A stretch of 32,938 bases of DNA from Anaerolineaceae bacterium UBA6105 (GTDB lineage Bacteria; Chloroflexota; Anaerolineae; Anaerolineales; Anaerolineaceae). The stretch covers positions 1-32,938 of the forward strand of contig DIWN01000032.1 of NCBI GenBank assembly GCA_002423495.1, in the 5' to 3' direction. The position numbers and the translations under genes were made by a program. Numbering within the stretch: the first letter of the stretch is position 1; every line of letters starts with the position of its first letter. The notes below the pieces were generated by a model, which searched no databases, was not told where the DNA came from, and saw only the letters and a program-made list of their open reading frames with translations. Below are positions 23,553-32,419 of this stretch, one piece after another.

Positions 23553-24416
23553 GTGCAAATTACAGTCGCCAGTGGAAAAGGTGGCACGGGTAAGACGACC
23601 ATTGCCACCAGCCTTGCACTAAGCCTGGCAAGCCAGGCTAAGGTGCGCTATTTTGATTGCGACGTGGAAGCGCCCAACGGGCATTTGTTCCTGAAGCCGG
23701 AATTTACTGAAAGCACTCCGGCAGTCATTCGCATTCCGCAAATCCAAGCGGAAAAATGCACTGCCTGCGGCAGGTGCGTGGAGATTTGTGAATTTCACGC
23801 GCTCGCGCAAGTCGGGAAAAACATTCTCGTCTTTCCCCAGTTGTGTCACGGCTGCGGCAGTTGCACTTGGAATTGCCCTGAGAATGCTATCGTCGAAGTC
23901 CCCAACCCCATCGGAACCATCGAAAGGGGCATGGCGCTGGAAAATATTGAATTCTTCCGTGGGCTTTTGACCATCAGTGAGCCCATGCCAACCCCAATCA
24001 TCCGTCAGTTGAAAAAGCGGATGCAACCCCAGCCCAATACCATCAACATTTATGATGCCCCGCCAGGGGCGTCCTGTTCGGTGGTTGAAACCCTGCGCGG
24101 GGTTGACTTTGCCCTGCTGGTCACCGAACCCACGCCTTTTGGCTTGCATGACCTGAAGCAAATGCTCGGAATTTTAAGCGACATGGATATCCCATGCGGA
24201 GTTGTCATCAACCGCGATGGTATCGGCGATGATTCGTTGAGGGAAACTCTGCGGGACTACAACATCCCTGTCTTGCTGGGGGTTCCCTTCGACCGGAAAC
24301 TGGCAGAAAACCTGGCAGCCGGCCGTACCCTGGTTGATGTTTATCCCGGGTACCGGGATATTCTGAGAGAACTCTACCAGCAAATTACTGAAATCGTGGG
24401 CGGAAAGACAAAATGA
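23553..24416 (+). CDS. Ferredoxin-containing MinD/ParA-type ATPase
   Basis: A 287-residue ATPase with deviant Walker A GKGGTGKTT (residues 8-16) and an inserted 2x[4Fe-4S] ferredoxin: Cys69/72/75/79 and Cys98/101/104/108. The later part carries DAPPG (switch II) and the LLVTEPTPFGLHDLKQ signature. Members form pairs and are found beside NifX/ORP proteins in anaerobes; in Desulfovibrio they join the ORP complex. The start is GTG at 23553 after AGGAGG. Its end overlaps the start of the second ATPase by 4 nt. Confidence 0.92.
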   Translation: MQITVASGKGGTGKTTIATSLALSLASQAKVRYFDCDVEAPNGHLFLKPEFTESTPAVIRIPQIQAEKCTACGRCVEICEFHALAQVGKNILVFPQLCHGCGSCTWNCPENAIVEVPNPIGTIERGMALENIEFFRGLLTISEPMPTPIIRQLKKRMQPQPNTINIYDAPPGASCSVVETLRGVDFALLVTEPTPFGLHDLKQMLGILSDMDIPCGVVINRDGIGDDSLRETLRDYNIPVLLGVPFDRKLAENLAAGRTLVDVYPGYRDILRELYQQITEIVGGKTK

Positions 24417-25345
24417 GCACACAAAACAGTAGAGCAAAACAATTAATTATCCTGAGCGGAAAGGGCGGAACTGGAAAGACCAGTATTAGCGCCGCCTTTG
24501 CTCACCTAAACGCCGTCCACGCAAATTCCCACCCGATGGTATTTGTGGACGCGGATGTGGACGCGGCCAATTTGAGCCTCGTTCTGGAACCGGAGAATCT
24601 GGACCCCAAAGAGTTTTGGGGTGGCTCCCTTGCGGAGATTGACCCTGCAAAATGCATCAATTGCGGAGCCTGCATCCCGGTCTGCCGTTATGACGCGATC
24701 TTCCCGGATCCCAAAAATGACCAGGTACAGTGGATTGATCCGATTGCCTGCGATGGCTGCGGCGCATGCGTGTATGCTTGTCCAACAGGCGCGATCAGCA
24801 TGGTCAGGCAGCAGGAGGGCAACTGGTTTCAGTCCAACACCTCCTATGGCAAGCTGTTTCATGCCGAACTATTCCCGGGGAGGGAAAATTCCGGCAAGTT
24901 GGTGACCCTGATCAAACAACAGGCGCGTTTGTATGCTGAAGATATTCAATCGCAGTGTGTGGTTATCGACGGACCGCCTGGCATTGGCTGTCCGGTCATT
25001 TCCGCCTGCGCCGGCACGGATCTGGGCTTGATCGTGACCGAACCCAGCCTGATGGGTCTGCATGATCTCAAGCGCGTTTTGGGGACCTTGCGTCATTTCC
25101 ACGTTCCGGCGGTCGTTTGTGTCAACAAAGCCGATATTTATCCGGAGGGAACCAGGGCAATCCGTGAGTTTGCTGCCGCCGAAGGCATTGAACTGATCGG
25201 TGAAATCCCCTACGACGAAAAAATTCCCAGGGCAATGATCGAAGGCAAGCCCGTCACAGTTTTGTTCCCGGATTCATCCGCTGCCAAAGCCATTCATGAA
25301 GTATGGCAGAGAACAATCGGCTTGCTTCAACTCCAGGAGGATTAA
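24413..25345 (+). CDS. Second ferredoxin-containing MinD/ParA-type ATPase
   Basis: A 310-residue paralogue of the preceding protein, with Walker A GKGGTGKTS (residues 16-24) and ferredoxin ligands Cys81/84/87/91 and Cys113/116/119/123. DGPPG and LIVTEPSLMGLHDLKRVL follow. The overlapping ATGA start means tight coupling and suggests a hetero-dimer with its neighbour. The two share the same order but have diverged widely, as is typical of the DVU2103/DVU2104 pair (family knowledge). It ends 2 nt before the MIP18 gene. Confidence 0.92.
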   Translation: MSTQNSRAKQLIILSGKGGTGKTSISAAFAHLNAVHANSHPMVFVDADVDAANLSLVLEPENLDPKEFWGGSLAEIDPAKCINCGACIPVCRYDAIFPDPKNDQVQWIDPIACDGCGACVYACPTGAISMVRQQEGNWFQSNTSYGKLFHAELFPGRENSGKLVTLIKQQARLYAEDIQSQCVVIDGPPGIGCPVISACAGTDLGLIVTEPSLMGLHDLKRVLGTLRHFHVPAVVCVNKADIYPEGTRAIREFAAAEGIELIGEIPYDEKIPRAMIEGKPVTVLFPDSSAAKAIHEVWQRTIGLLQLQED

Positions 25346-25347
25346 GC

Positions 25348-25650
25348 ATGGATCAAGTGGCGCTTGAGAAAGCTGTTATCGAAAACTTAGCAAAAGTGCT
25401 CGATCCGGAAACCGGCGTCGATGTGGTTCGCATGAAGTTGGTGATGGATCTTAAGATTGACGAGAATGGGAAGGCAAGCTACATCTTTCGGCCTTCCTCA
25501 CCTCTCTGCCCAATCGCGGTTCCACTCGCGATGATGATTATCCAGGCAATCAAAGAAGTCGAAGGCATCACCGGACAAAGCATCACCGTTGTCGATTATG
25601 TTGAGGCGGAAAAACTGAATGAGATGCTTCGCTCAGTTGTAAATGAATAA
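25348..25650 (+). CDS. MIP18 (DUF59) family Fe-S assembly protein
   Basis: A 100-residue MIP18 domain protein, a family that helps in Fe-S cluster assembly and transfer. It has the pattern LAKVLDPETGVDVVRMKLV, then SPLCPIAVPLAMMI with the reactive Cys. The ATG at 25348 follows AGGAGG, 2 nt after the ATPase stop. Its end adjoins the Mrp-type ATPase gene, whose own N-terminus repeats the same domain. Confidence 0.9.
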   Translation: MDQVALEKAVIENLAKVLDPETGVDVVRMKLVMDLKIDENGKASYIFRPSSPLCPIAVPLAMMIIQAIKEVEGITGQSITVVDYVEAEKLNEMLRSVVNE

Positions 25651-25660
25651 CGGAGAAGGC

Positions 25661-26722
25661 GTGAATCAAAGAGTAGAAATTTTGCAAGTTCTGAGAACTA
25701 TCAAAGCCCCCGAACTTGAAAAGGATATTGTAAGTCTGAATTTCATTGCCGATGTGAAAATTGAAGAGGGTAATGTTACGGTTCACTTTCGCCCTGATAC
25801 GATGAAGTGTCCGCTGCTTGATCAGTTTACAGCAGAGATCAAGCGGGCGGTAATTGAGGTTGAAGGCGTCCGAAAAGTGGATGTGGTTATTGAACATCCC
25901 AAGCAAGATGAACCTCTCGAAACGGAAGAGAAATTTGGCGGTGTTCAGGACCTCAACCATGTAAAAAAGGTTATTGCCGTAATGAGCGGAAAGGGCGGTG
26001 TTGGCAAATCGCTGGTAAGCGGTCTGCTGGCAGTAACCCTGCGAAGAAAAGGATACCGGGTTGGGATTCTCGACGCGGATATCACGGGGCCGAGCATCCC
26101 AAAGATGTTTTTTGATGGGCGTCCGGAGATTTCTTATACACCCCGCGCGATTCTTCCTCCGGTTTCAAGCACCGGGATCAAAGTTATGTCCATCAACCTC
26201 TTGCTTGAAAACGAAGAGGCTGCGGTCATTTGGCGCGGTCCCCTGGTGGGGCAGGCCATCAAGCAATTTTGGACGGATACGCTTTGGGCTGACCTTGATT
26301 ACTTCATCGTGGATTTGCCGCCCGGCACATCTGACGCCCCACTGACTGTGATGCAGTCTTTACCCATGAGCGGCATTTTGTTGGTGACCTCTCCGCAAGG
26401 ATTGGCTGGAATGGTAGTGCGAAAAGCGGCAAATATGGCCAGTCAGGTTGGCATTCCCATCTTAGGAGTTGTTGAGAACATGAGCTTCTTCAAGGCACCT
26501 GACACAGGCAATGAATATGAGATTTTTGGGTCAAGCCATGCTGAGGAAATTGCCAATGCCTTCGATATCCCCCTTTTGGCGCGTTTGCCAATCGATAGCA
26601 ACATAGCAATTTTGTGTGATCAAGGGAAAGTGGAGGAATGCCAAGTACCCGAATTTGATGCGGTTACTGCATGGATTGAAAGAGTGACCCCTGATTGTCA
26701 GTTGCCCAAAATGCCTGCTTAG
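25661..26722 (+). CDS. MIP18-Mrp/NBP35 (ApbC-type) ATPase lacking the usual CxxC
   Basis: A Mrp-type P-loop ATPase that loads or carries Fe-S clusters in related species. An N-terminal MIP18 domain (about 1-90) has KCPLLDQFTAEI. The ATPase has SGKGGVGKS (Walker A), DADITGPSIPKM and VDLPPGTSDAPLTVMQ. In the ENMSFFKAPDTGNEYEIFG segment, most Mrp proteins have a Cys-x-x-Cys pair that binds a bridging cluster; here Ala279 and Thr282 occupy those sites (numbered from 25661). I chose the GTG at 25661 because GGAG precedes it and the family N-terminus begins there; an ATG at 25643 is an alternative overlapping the upstream gene. Confidence 0.88.
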   Translation: MNQRVEILQVLRTIKAPELEKDIVSLNFIADVKIEEGNVTVHFRPDTMKCPLLDQFTAEIKRAVIEVEGVRKVDVVIEHPKQDEPLETEEKFGGVQDLNHVKKVIAVMSGKGGVGKSLVSGLLAVTLRRKGYRVGILDADITGPSIPKMFFDGRPEISYTPRAILPPVSSTGIKVMSINLLLENEEAAVIWRGPLVGQAIKQFWTDTLWADLDYFIVDLPPGTSDAPLTVMQSLPMSGILLVTSPQGLAGMVVRKAANMASQVGIPILGVVENMSFFKAPDTGNEYEIFGSSHAEEIANAFDIPLLARLPIDSNIAILCDQGKVEECQVPEFDAVTAWIERVTPDCQLPKMPA

Positions 26723-26773
26723 GCTGTTCTGAATGACGTATTCATTATAGATGCAGGAAGCTGAGGTGTTCAA

Positions 26774-29710
26774 ATGAAAAAAACAAAAAGCACAAGCGAT
26801 TTGAAAGATTCTCAGGTTGAAATTTCTGTCACCATAAATAACCAGCCACAAACACTTTCAGTTGGGAAAAATGAAAGTTTGTTGGATGCCCTGCGCAGGG
26901 CATCTTATTTCAGTGTCAAACATGGCTGTGATGACGGCACCTGTGGGGTTTGCACGGTACTTCTAAATGGGAAACTTGTGCGTAGCTGTAAAACCAAAGC
27001 CGCGGAAGTCGACGGAGCAGAAATCACCACCCTGGAGGGTCTCAGTCAGGGCAACGAAGTCCACCCCATTCAACAAGCGTTTATTGAAACTGGCGCGATT
27101 CAATGTGGCTTCTGCACACCAGCCCAAATTCTTTCCGCTAAATATCTTTTGGATAGAAACCTTAATCCAACAGATGATGAGATTCGGCAGGTGCTGAATC
27201 CGATCCTTTGCCGTTGCACGGGCTACATTCGCGGGGTGGATGCAATTCACCGCGCGGCTGCGGTTTTGCGCGGCGAAAAAGTGCCTCCTTACGCGCACCT
27301 GGCGTTTACCTTACCCAAAGATATCAATCAGCTTACCTTGCCTGAAGCATATTATCGCAGCGATGGCAAACGAAATCCACTGCCACCGCTGGTATTTACA
27401 CCTGAAGGCATGGAAAAGACCGATGTCGTTGGGCAATCGGAAATAAAGGTTGATGCCAAAAAATTGGCTCAAGGACGCCCGGTTTTCACCGATGATTTCC
27501 GCCTGGACGGCATGCTCTATGGCGCTCTGCTCACGAGCCCGCACGCGCATGCCCTCATTCGCAAAATTGATATCAATAAAGCCCAGGCTTTGCCGGGTGT
27601 AGTGGAGGTAATAACTTACCAGAATCTGCCGCGGGTCAAGTACGCAACTGGCGGTCAAAGTTATCCTCAACCCCTACCGTACGACCAGGTGTGCCTGGAT
27701 AACAAAGTGCGTCATGTGGGTGACCGGGTGGCCGTAGTTGCGGCTGAAACACTTGAGATTGCCCAGCAAGCATTGGAGTTGATTGAGGTCGATTACGATG
27801 TACTTCCCCCGGTCGTCGATCCGGAAGAGGCGATGGCAGAAGGCGCGCCTGTTATCCATGACGAAGCGGACACTGTTGGAATCCACGACGCCGCCCATAA
27901 CATTGTTCATCACATTGAAGCCGAAGCGGGTGATGTTGATCAGGCTTTCAAAGAGGCGGATTCTATCTTCGAAGGGGAATATCGTACGCCCAAACAGCAG
28001 CATGTTCACCTTGAAATGCACGTTTGTATCACTTACTTTGATGAGGACGATCGTTTGGTTGTTCGCACCAGCACGCAAGTACCTTTCCATCTTCGCCGTA
28101 TGCTTGCCCCACTGATCAATTTGCCTGTCAAGAAGATTCGGGTTATCAAACCGCGCATCGGCGGTGGTTTTGGCAACAAGCAGGAGATGATTTTGGAAGA
28201 TTTATGCGCGCATCTAACCATGAGGACCGGTCGCCCGGTGCGCATGGAGTACACACGCACGCAGGAGTTCACCAGTTCGCGCAGCCGGCATGCCAATATT
28301 ATTCGCTACAAGGTGGGAGTCAAAGACAACAAAATGACGGTTGCCGACCTGTATCTCATTGGAGATACGGGTGCTTATGGCTGTCATGGTTTGACCGTAA
28401 ATATGGTGGGCGGTTTTAAAGGCTTGACTCTCTATAATCCGCCGAATGCTCGCTTTAAGTGTGATGTGGTCTATACCAACACTCCTCCAGCAGGCGCTTT
28501 CCGGGGTTATGGGGCGATGCAGTGCGAGTATGGCATCGAGGTCATGATGGCAGAGATCGCTGAAAAACTTGGCCTGGATGAGGTCGAATTCAAGCGAGAC
28601 AATTGGATCAAGCTTGGCGAGAACATGCATCTTTCCAAAGCTTTAGGTGAAGGAAGGGAAGGCACAGAGCAGTCCTTGAACAGCAGTGCGATAGAGCAAT
28701 GTGTTGAGATTGGTCTGAAGGCTACTGATTTCTATGCAAAACGCGAAGCAAACCGCCATCAGAGTGGAAACTTGCGGCGAGGAATTGGGATGGCGGTTGT
28801 GATCCACGGGAGTGGAATTGCGGGTTTGGATATGGGTGCCGCAACCCTAAAAATGAATGATGATGGCTCCTTTAACTTGTTAATAGGCGCCACGGACCTG
28901 GGTACTGGATCGGATACGATTTTGGGACAAATGGCTGCCGAAGTGTTGGGCATTCCTCTGGAGGATATCATTGTCTATTCCTCAGACACCGATTTCACGC
29001 CTTTCGATAAAGGCGCGTACGCCAGCAGCACGACCTACATCAGTGGCGGAGCTGTGCGCAAAGCGGCTTTAGAGATAAAGCAACAAATCATTGATCATGC
29101 CGCATTGATGCTGGGTGTTTCAGCGACAGACGGCTTCAAACTTAAAAACAGGCAGGTTGTTGCTCCGGATGGAAGAACTGTTTCCCTGCAGGACGTAGCT
29201 CTCAGTTCACTGCATCAACTGGACCAACACCAGATCATGGCAACTGCCTCACATGTCAGCCCTGTGAGCCCGCCGCCAACCGCCGCCCAATTTGTGGAAA
29301 TAACGGTAGATACCAAAACTGGAAAGATTCACATGGATCGTTTATTGATGGTGGTTGATTGTGGGCGGGTCATCAACCCAATTACAGCTGCCGGACAGGT
29401 GGAAGGGGGCATGTCGCAGGCGATGGGCTTTGCCCTGACAGAAGAAATGCTCTTCGATCAGGACGGTCAGCCCCTTAATCCTGACTTGATAAAATACCAT
29501 ATTCCCCGCGCCAGGGAAATGCCCGCGACTGATGTAATTTTTGTTCAAACGAGCGAGCCGACCGGACCTTTTGGCGCAAAATCGGTGTCAGAAATTGCCA
29601 TTGATGGCGTTGCTCCAGCACTCGCCAGCGCTCTGCATGACGCAACAGGCGTTTGGATGCGGACCCTGCCCTATACGCCAGAGCGCGTTAAGCAGGCTTT
29701 GCAGAATTAG
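26774..29710 (+). CDS. Fused [2Fe-2S]-molybdopterin hydroxylase (xanthine dehydrogenase family, XdhD/MOP-like)
   Basis: A 978-residue molybdenum hydroxylase. Residues about 16-90 are a plant-type [2Fe-2S] domain (Cys52/57/60/72) and 95-170 a second cluster domain (Cys111/114/146/148). From about 205 to the end is the molybdopterin catalytic chain with RIGGGFGNKQ, GAFRGYGAMQ and GAKSVSE, whose Glu940 is the expected base. No FAD domain or subunit gene is present. This layout and length match E. coli XdhD (956 aa) and Desulfovibrio MOP (about 907). The substrate could be an aldehyde, purine or other heterocycle. It reads in line with the Mrp gene, 51 bp away. Confidence 0.93.
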   Translation: MKKTKSTSDLKDSQVEISVTINNQPQTLSVGKNESLLDALRRASYFSVKHGCDDGTCGVCTVLLNGKLVRSCKTKAAEVDGAEITTLEGLSQGNEVHPIQQAFIETGAIQCGFCTPAQILSAKYLLDRNLNPTDDEIRQVLNPILCRCTGYIRGVDAIHRAAAVLRGEKVPPYAHLAFTLPKDINQLTLPEAYYRSDGKRNPLPPLVFTPEGMEKTDVVGQSEIKVDAKKLAQGRPVFTDDFRLDGMLYGALLTSPHAHALIRKIDINKAQALPGVVEVITYQNLPRVKYATGGQSYPQPLPYDQVCLDNKVRHVGDRVAVVAAETLEIAQQALELIEVDYDVLPPVVDPEEAMAEGAPVIHDEADTVGIHDAAHNIVHHIEAEAGDVDQAFKEADSIFEGEYRTPKQQHVHLEMHVCITYFDEDDRLVVRTSTQVPFHLRRMLAPLINLPVKKIRVIKPRIGGGFGNKQEMILEDLCAHLTMRTGRPVRMEYTRTQEFTSSRSRHANIIRYKVGVKDNKMTVADLYLIGDTGAYGCHGLTVNMVGGFKGLTLYNPPNARFKCDVVYTNTPPAGAFRGYGAMQCEYGIEVMMAEIAEKLGLDEVEFKRDNWIKLGENMHLSKALGEGREGTEQSLNSSAIEQCVEIGLKATDFYAKREANRHQSGNLRRGIGMAVVIHGSGIAGLDMGAATLKMNDDGSFNLLIGATDLGTGSDTILGQMAAEVLGIPLEDIIVYSSDTDFTPFDKGAYASSTTYISGGAVRKAALEIKQQIIDHAALMLGVSATDGFKLKNRQVVAPDGRTVSLQDVALSSLHQLDQHQIMATASHVSPVSPPPTAAQFVEITVDTKTGKIHMDRLLMVVDCGRVINPITAAGQVEGGMSQAMGFALTEEMLFDQDGQPLNPDLIKYHIPRAREMPATDVIFVQTSEPTGPFGAKSVSEIAIDGVAPALASALHDATGVWMRTLPYTPERVKQALQN

Positions 29711-29762
29711 CAAACACAAGCCTGGCTCATAAGGACCTTAATTCAATAAAGTCGGAGGCATG

Positions 29763-30209
29763 ATGGAAAATAAAGTAAAGATTGGGATCATTATCTGTGA
29801 CCGATATCGCACTTGCGCGGGCGGGAAATGCCTGAGATCGATGCGAAACCGAGAAGGCGCTTTCAGCATTTATGCTGATACAGAGGTCGAATTGGTCGGT
29901 TATACCACCTGCAACGGATGCCCGGGTGGAAATATTGAATATGCCGGCGACGAAATGGTCAAAAATGGCGCGCAGGTGATTCACCTGGCAACTGGTCTGC
30001 TGGTGGGGTATCCGCCCTGCCCGTATATCGACACCTTCAATGATTTTCTTGAGAAAAAATATGGCGTAAAAGTGGTTTTGGGAACCCATCCAATTCCACA
30101 AAAATATTTGGACATGCACACGCAGCTTGGCACATGGGAAGACCCAGAGTGGGCTCCGCGCCTTTCTGCCACGCTTACGGATGAAGCCACGCGGTTAGCC
30201 TACAACTAG
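29763..30209 (+). CDS. CGGC domain protein (putative metal-binding)
   Basis: A 148-residue protein with the CGGC domain pattern: IGIIICDRYRTCAGGKCLRSM, then YTTCNGCPGGNIEYAGDEM and a late LVGYPPCPY. Seven Cys residues in clustered pairs point to metal or Fe-S binding; no enzyme activity is established. Two ATG codons are adjacent; the one at 29763 lies at workable distance from GGAGG (29754-29758), whereas 29760 is too close. It is cotranscribed with the hydroxylase (52-bp gap) and the radical SAM gene (10-bp gap). Confidence 0.83.
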   Translation: MENKVKIGIIICDRYRTCAGGKCLRSMRNREGAFSIYADTEVELVGYTTCNGCPGGNIEYAGDEMVKNGAQVIHLATGLLVGYPPCPYIDTFNDFLEKKYGVKVVLGTHPIPQKYLDMHTQLGTWEDPEWAPRLSATLTDEATRLAYN

Positions 30210-30219
30210 GAGGCGTGAA

Positions 30220-31188
30220 ATGATTGCGTTTGGGCCTGTTCCATCCCGTCGCTTGGGTTATAGCCTCGGGATTAATAATATTCCTGCCAAATACTGCACT
30301 TATTCCTGCGTCTATTGCCAGGTTGGAAGAACAACACATATGACGATTGATCGGCAGGAATTCTACCCGGTCGATCAGATCCTGGCTGAGGTTGGGCAAA
30401 AGGTGGCTGAGGTGGCGGAAGCTGGGAAAAGGATCGATTACCTGACTCTCGTTCCGGATGGAGAACCGACCCTGGATATAAATTTGGGCAAAGTCATTGG
30501 TGGTTTGAAGCAATTTGAAATACCCGTTGCGGTGATTTCAAATGCCTCGCTGATCGATCGGCTTGATGTCCAGGAAGAGATCATACAGGCAGACTGGGTT
30601 TCGTTGAAAGTGGATTCCGTCGATGAGCGCGTGTGGAGAAAGATAAACCGACCTCACCGTCGCTTATCTTTACCCCGTATTCTCGAAGGAATGTTTGCGT
30701 TCAAACAAAAATTTCCTGGTAAGCTGGTCACAGAATCAATGCTGGTTGCCGGCTTGAATGACAGCGAAAAAACCACGCGGCAATTATGCGACTTTTTGCT
30801 CGAGCTACAGCCGTCCATATCTTACCTGTCCATCCCAACTCGTCCGCCGGCTGAAGTGGAGGTCACGCCGCCTTCGCCTGAGGCACTCCAGGAGATCATT
30901 GAGATCTGTTCTGAACAGGCGCCATTTGTGGATTTGCTTTTTGAAGCGGAGGTGGGGGACTTCGTTTCCACCGGAAACCTTCGGGAAGACATCCTCAGCA
31001 TTACCGCGGTTCACCCCTTGCGCGAAGAAGCCCTGAGGGATATGGTCTCAGCCGTTGGAGGAACGTGGCAGGTTGTTGAAGATTTGTTGACTTCAGGAGG
31101 GATCTCATCGATCCGTTACCGGGAGGAAAGATACTTCCTGCGCCACTTCAAGGATATACGAAGGAAAAACGTCGAACCTGTTCCATAA
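30220..31188 (+). CDS. Radical SAM enzyme, COG0731-like
   Basis: A 322-residue radical SAM protein. The cluster motif is C-x3-C-x2-C at Cys26, Cys30 and Cys33 (YCTYSCVYCQVGRT), preceded by FGPVPSRRLGYSLGINNIP, which is typical of a small COG0731-type group. LVPDGEPTLD gives the SAM-binding GEPTL motif. The C-terminal part (about 240-310) is a winged-helix-like extension. Substrate unknown; a cofactor or cluster maturation step for the hydroxylase is inferred from position only. AGGAGGCG precedes the ATG. It is the last gene of the run; 31189-31363 is non-coding. Confidence 0.9.
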   Translation: MIAFGPVPSRRLGYSLGINNIPAKYCTYSCVYCQVGRTTHMTIDRQEFYPVDQILAEVGQKVAEVAEAGKRIDYLTLVPDGEPTLDINLGKVIGGLKQFEIPVAVISNASLIDRLDVQEEIIQADWVSLKVDSVDERVWRKINRPHRRLSLPRILEGMFAFKQKFPGKLVTESMLVAGLNDSEKTTRQLCDFLLELQPSISYLSIPTRPPAEVEVTPPSPEALQEIIEICSEQAPFVDLLFEAEVGDFVSTGNLREDILSITAVHPLREEALRDMVSAVGGTWQVVEDLLTSGGISSIRYREERYFLRHFKDIRRKNVEPVP

Positions 31189-31249
31189 CGCCTGAAGCAC
31201 CTTAGTAACTGGGCGCTGGAGTGGGCGGATTGACTGCCGTTATCTTGAG

Positions 31250-31265
31250 GGTAATTGTTATTACC
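31250..31265. repeat. Small inverted repeat before the cyclase gene
   Basis: GGTAAT-TGTT-ATTACC lies 100 bp before the tocopherol-cyclase-like gene, with a TATAAT at 31302-31307. It could be an operator, but a 6-bp dyad is weak evidence. Confidence 0.25.
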
Positions 31266-31363
31266 TATTATGTGGATGATTCGTAGTTCAACGCTTCCAG
31301 TTATAATTCTCTCAGTAATTCCATAGAACAGAAATCCTAAAAAGTAAATAAGGAGAATCTGAA

Positions 31364-32338
31364 ATGCAAATTCGCGCCATCCTTAACCCCAGTACCTATC
31401 ATGGCACTCATCAGAAGCCGCCTTTTTTTGAAGGCTGGTACTTCAAAATGGTCAGCGCCGATGAAAAGCACAAAATCGCCATCATCCCGGGAGTTATTCT
31501 AGGCAAGGACGCGCACGCTTTTGTGCAAGTAATCGATGGCTCAAACGCGAGCACAGAATACTTCACCTTCCCACTTGAACAGTTTTAGGCGGATTTTCCA
31601 CAGTTTCAAGCAGCAGTTGGCGGCAATAAATTCGATTCATCTCACCTGGCAGTGAATATCACACAGCCCGAGGGACAATTAGTTGGCGAAGTGACTTTTG
31701 GCAAGCTAAACCCTTGGCCGGTGACCTTTTTCTCTCCAGGCGTTATGGGATGGTTTGCCTGGGTGCCTAAAATGGAATGCTACCATGGCGTGTTGAGCTT
31801 TGACCACTCCCTGCAAGGCAAGCTCACCCTCAATGGCAAAGAAATGGATTTTAGCGGCGGGCGTGGCTATATTGAAAAGGATTGGGGTAAAAATTTTCCT
31901 GAGGCATGGGTTTGGTTCCAAAGTAACCATTTTAAAAAGGCTACCGCCTGCATCATGACATCTGTAGCGATCATTCCCTGGCTTGGCAACAGCTTCAAGG
32001 GTTTTATTGTTGGTTTATGGCTGGAGGGCAAACTTCACCGTTTTACCACCTATCTGAACAGCAAAATCGAATCGCTCAATATTTCGGATGACCACGTTGC
32101 GTTGGTGTTGCGAAACCGTACGCATCGCCTGCGCCTGAACGCCCGCCGTGCCCAGGGCGGGCTGTTGCGCGGCCCCACCCCCCAGGACATGGGCGGGCGC
32201 GTGATGGAAACGCTGAGCGCATCAATTGACGTCAGGCTTGAAACCCTGAAAGGAGATGTGATTTTTGAGGACACTGGCGAACACGCCGGACTTGAAGTAG
32301 TAGGCGACACCCAGCGTCTGATGGCCGAAAAAGCTTAG
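31364..32338 (+). pseudogene. Tocopherol-cyclase-like protein with an amber codon
   Basis: Read through, the product is 324 residues long with tocopherol cyclase-family motifs: KPPFFEGWYFKMV near the start, YIEKDWGKNFPEAWVWFQSNHF in the middle, and a beta-rich C-terminus. In plants and cyanobacteria the family closes the chroman ring; in other bacteria its role is unknown. Codon 75 is TAG (31586-31588), in PLEQF-stop-ADFPQF, where relatives often have Trp (TGG) in EQFW. The frame is otherwise unbroken on both sides. AAGGAG precedes the ATG at 31364. It is either a recent pseudogene or a sequence error; true readthrough is less likely. Confidence 0.8.
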
Positions 32339-32419
32339 AAGCACAAGTCGCTGAGAGGGCAAGCAATTGCCTTGAATAAAGGAGGTCTAAGTCCCAGTAT
32401 GGTCACGATTTAAGCGTGC

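Noticed and set aside
22057..26722. Nitrogenase-related gene cluster
   Set aside because: NifX-type domains are present, but there are no nifHDK, nifB or nifEN genes; the ferredoxin-MinD pair points to the ORP-type system.
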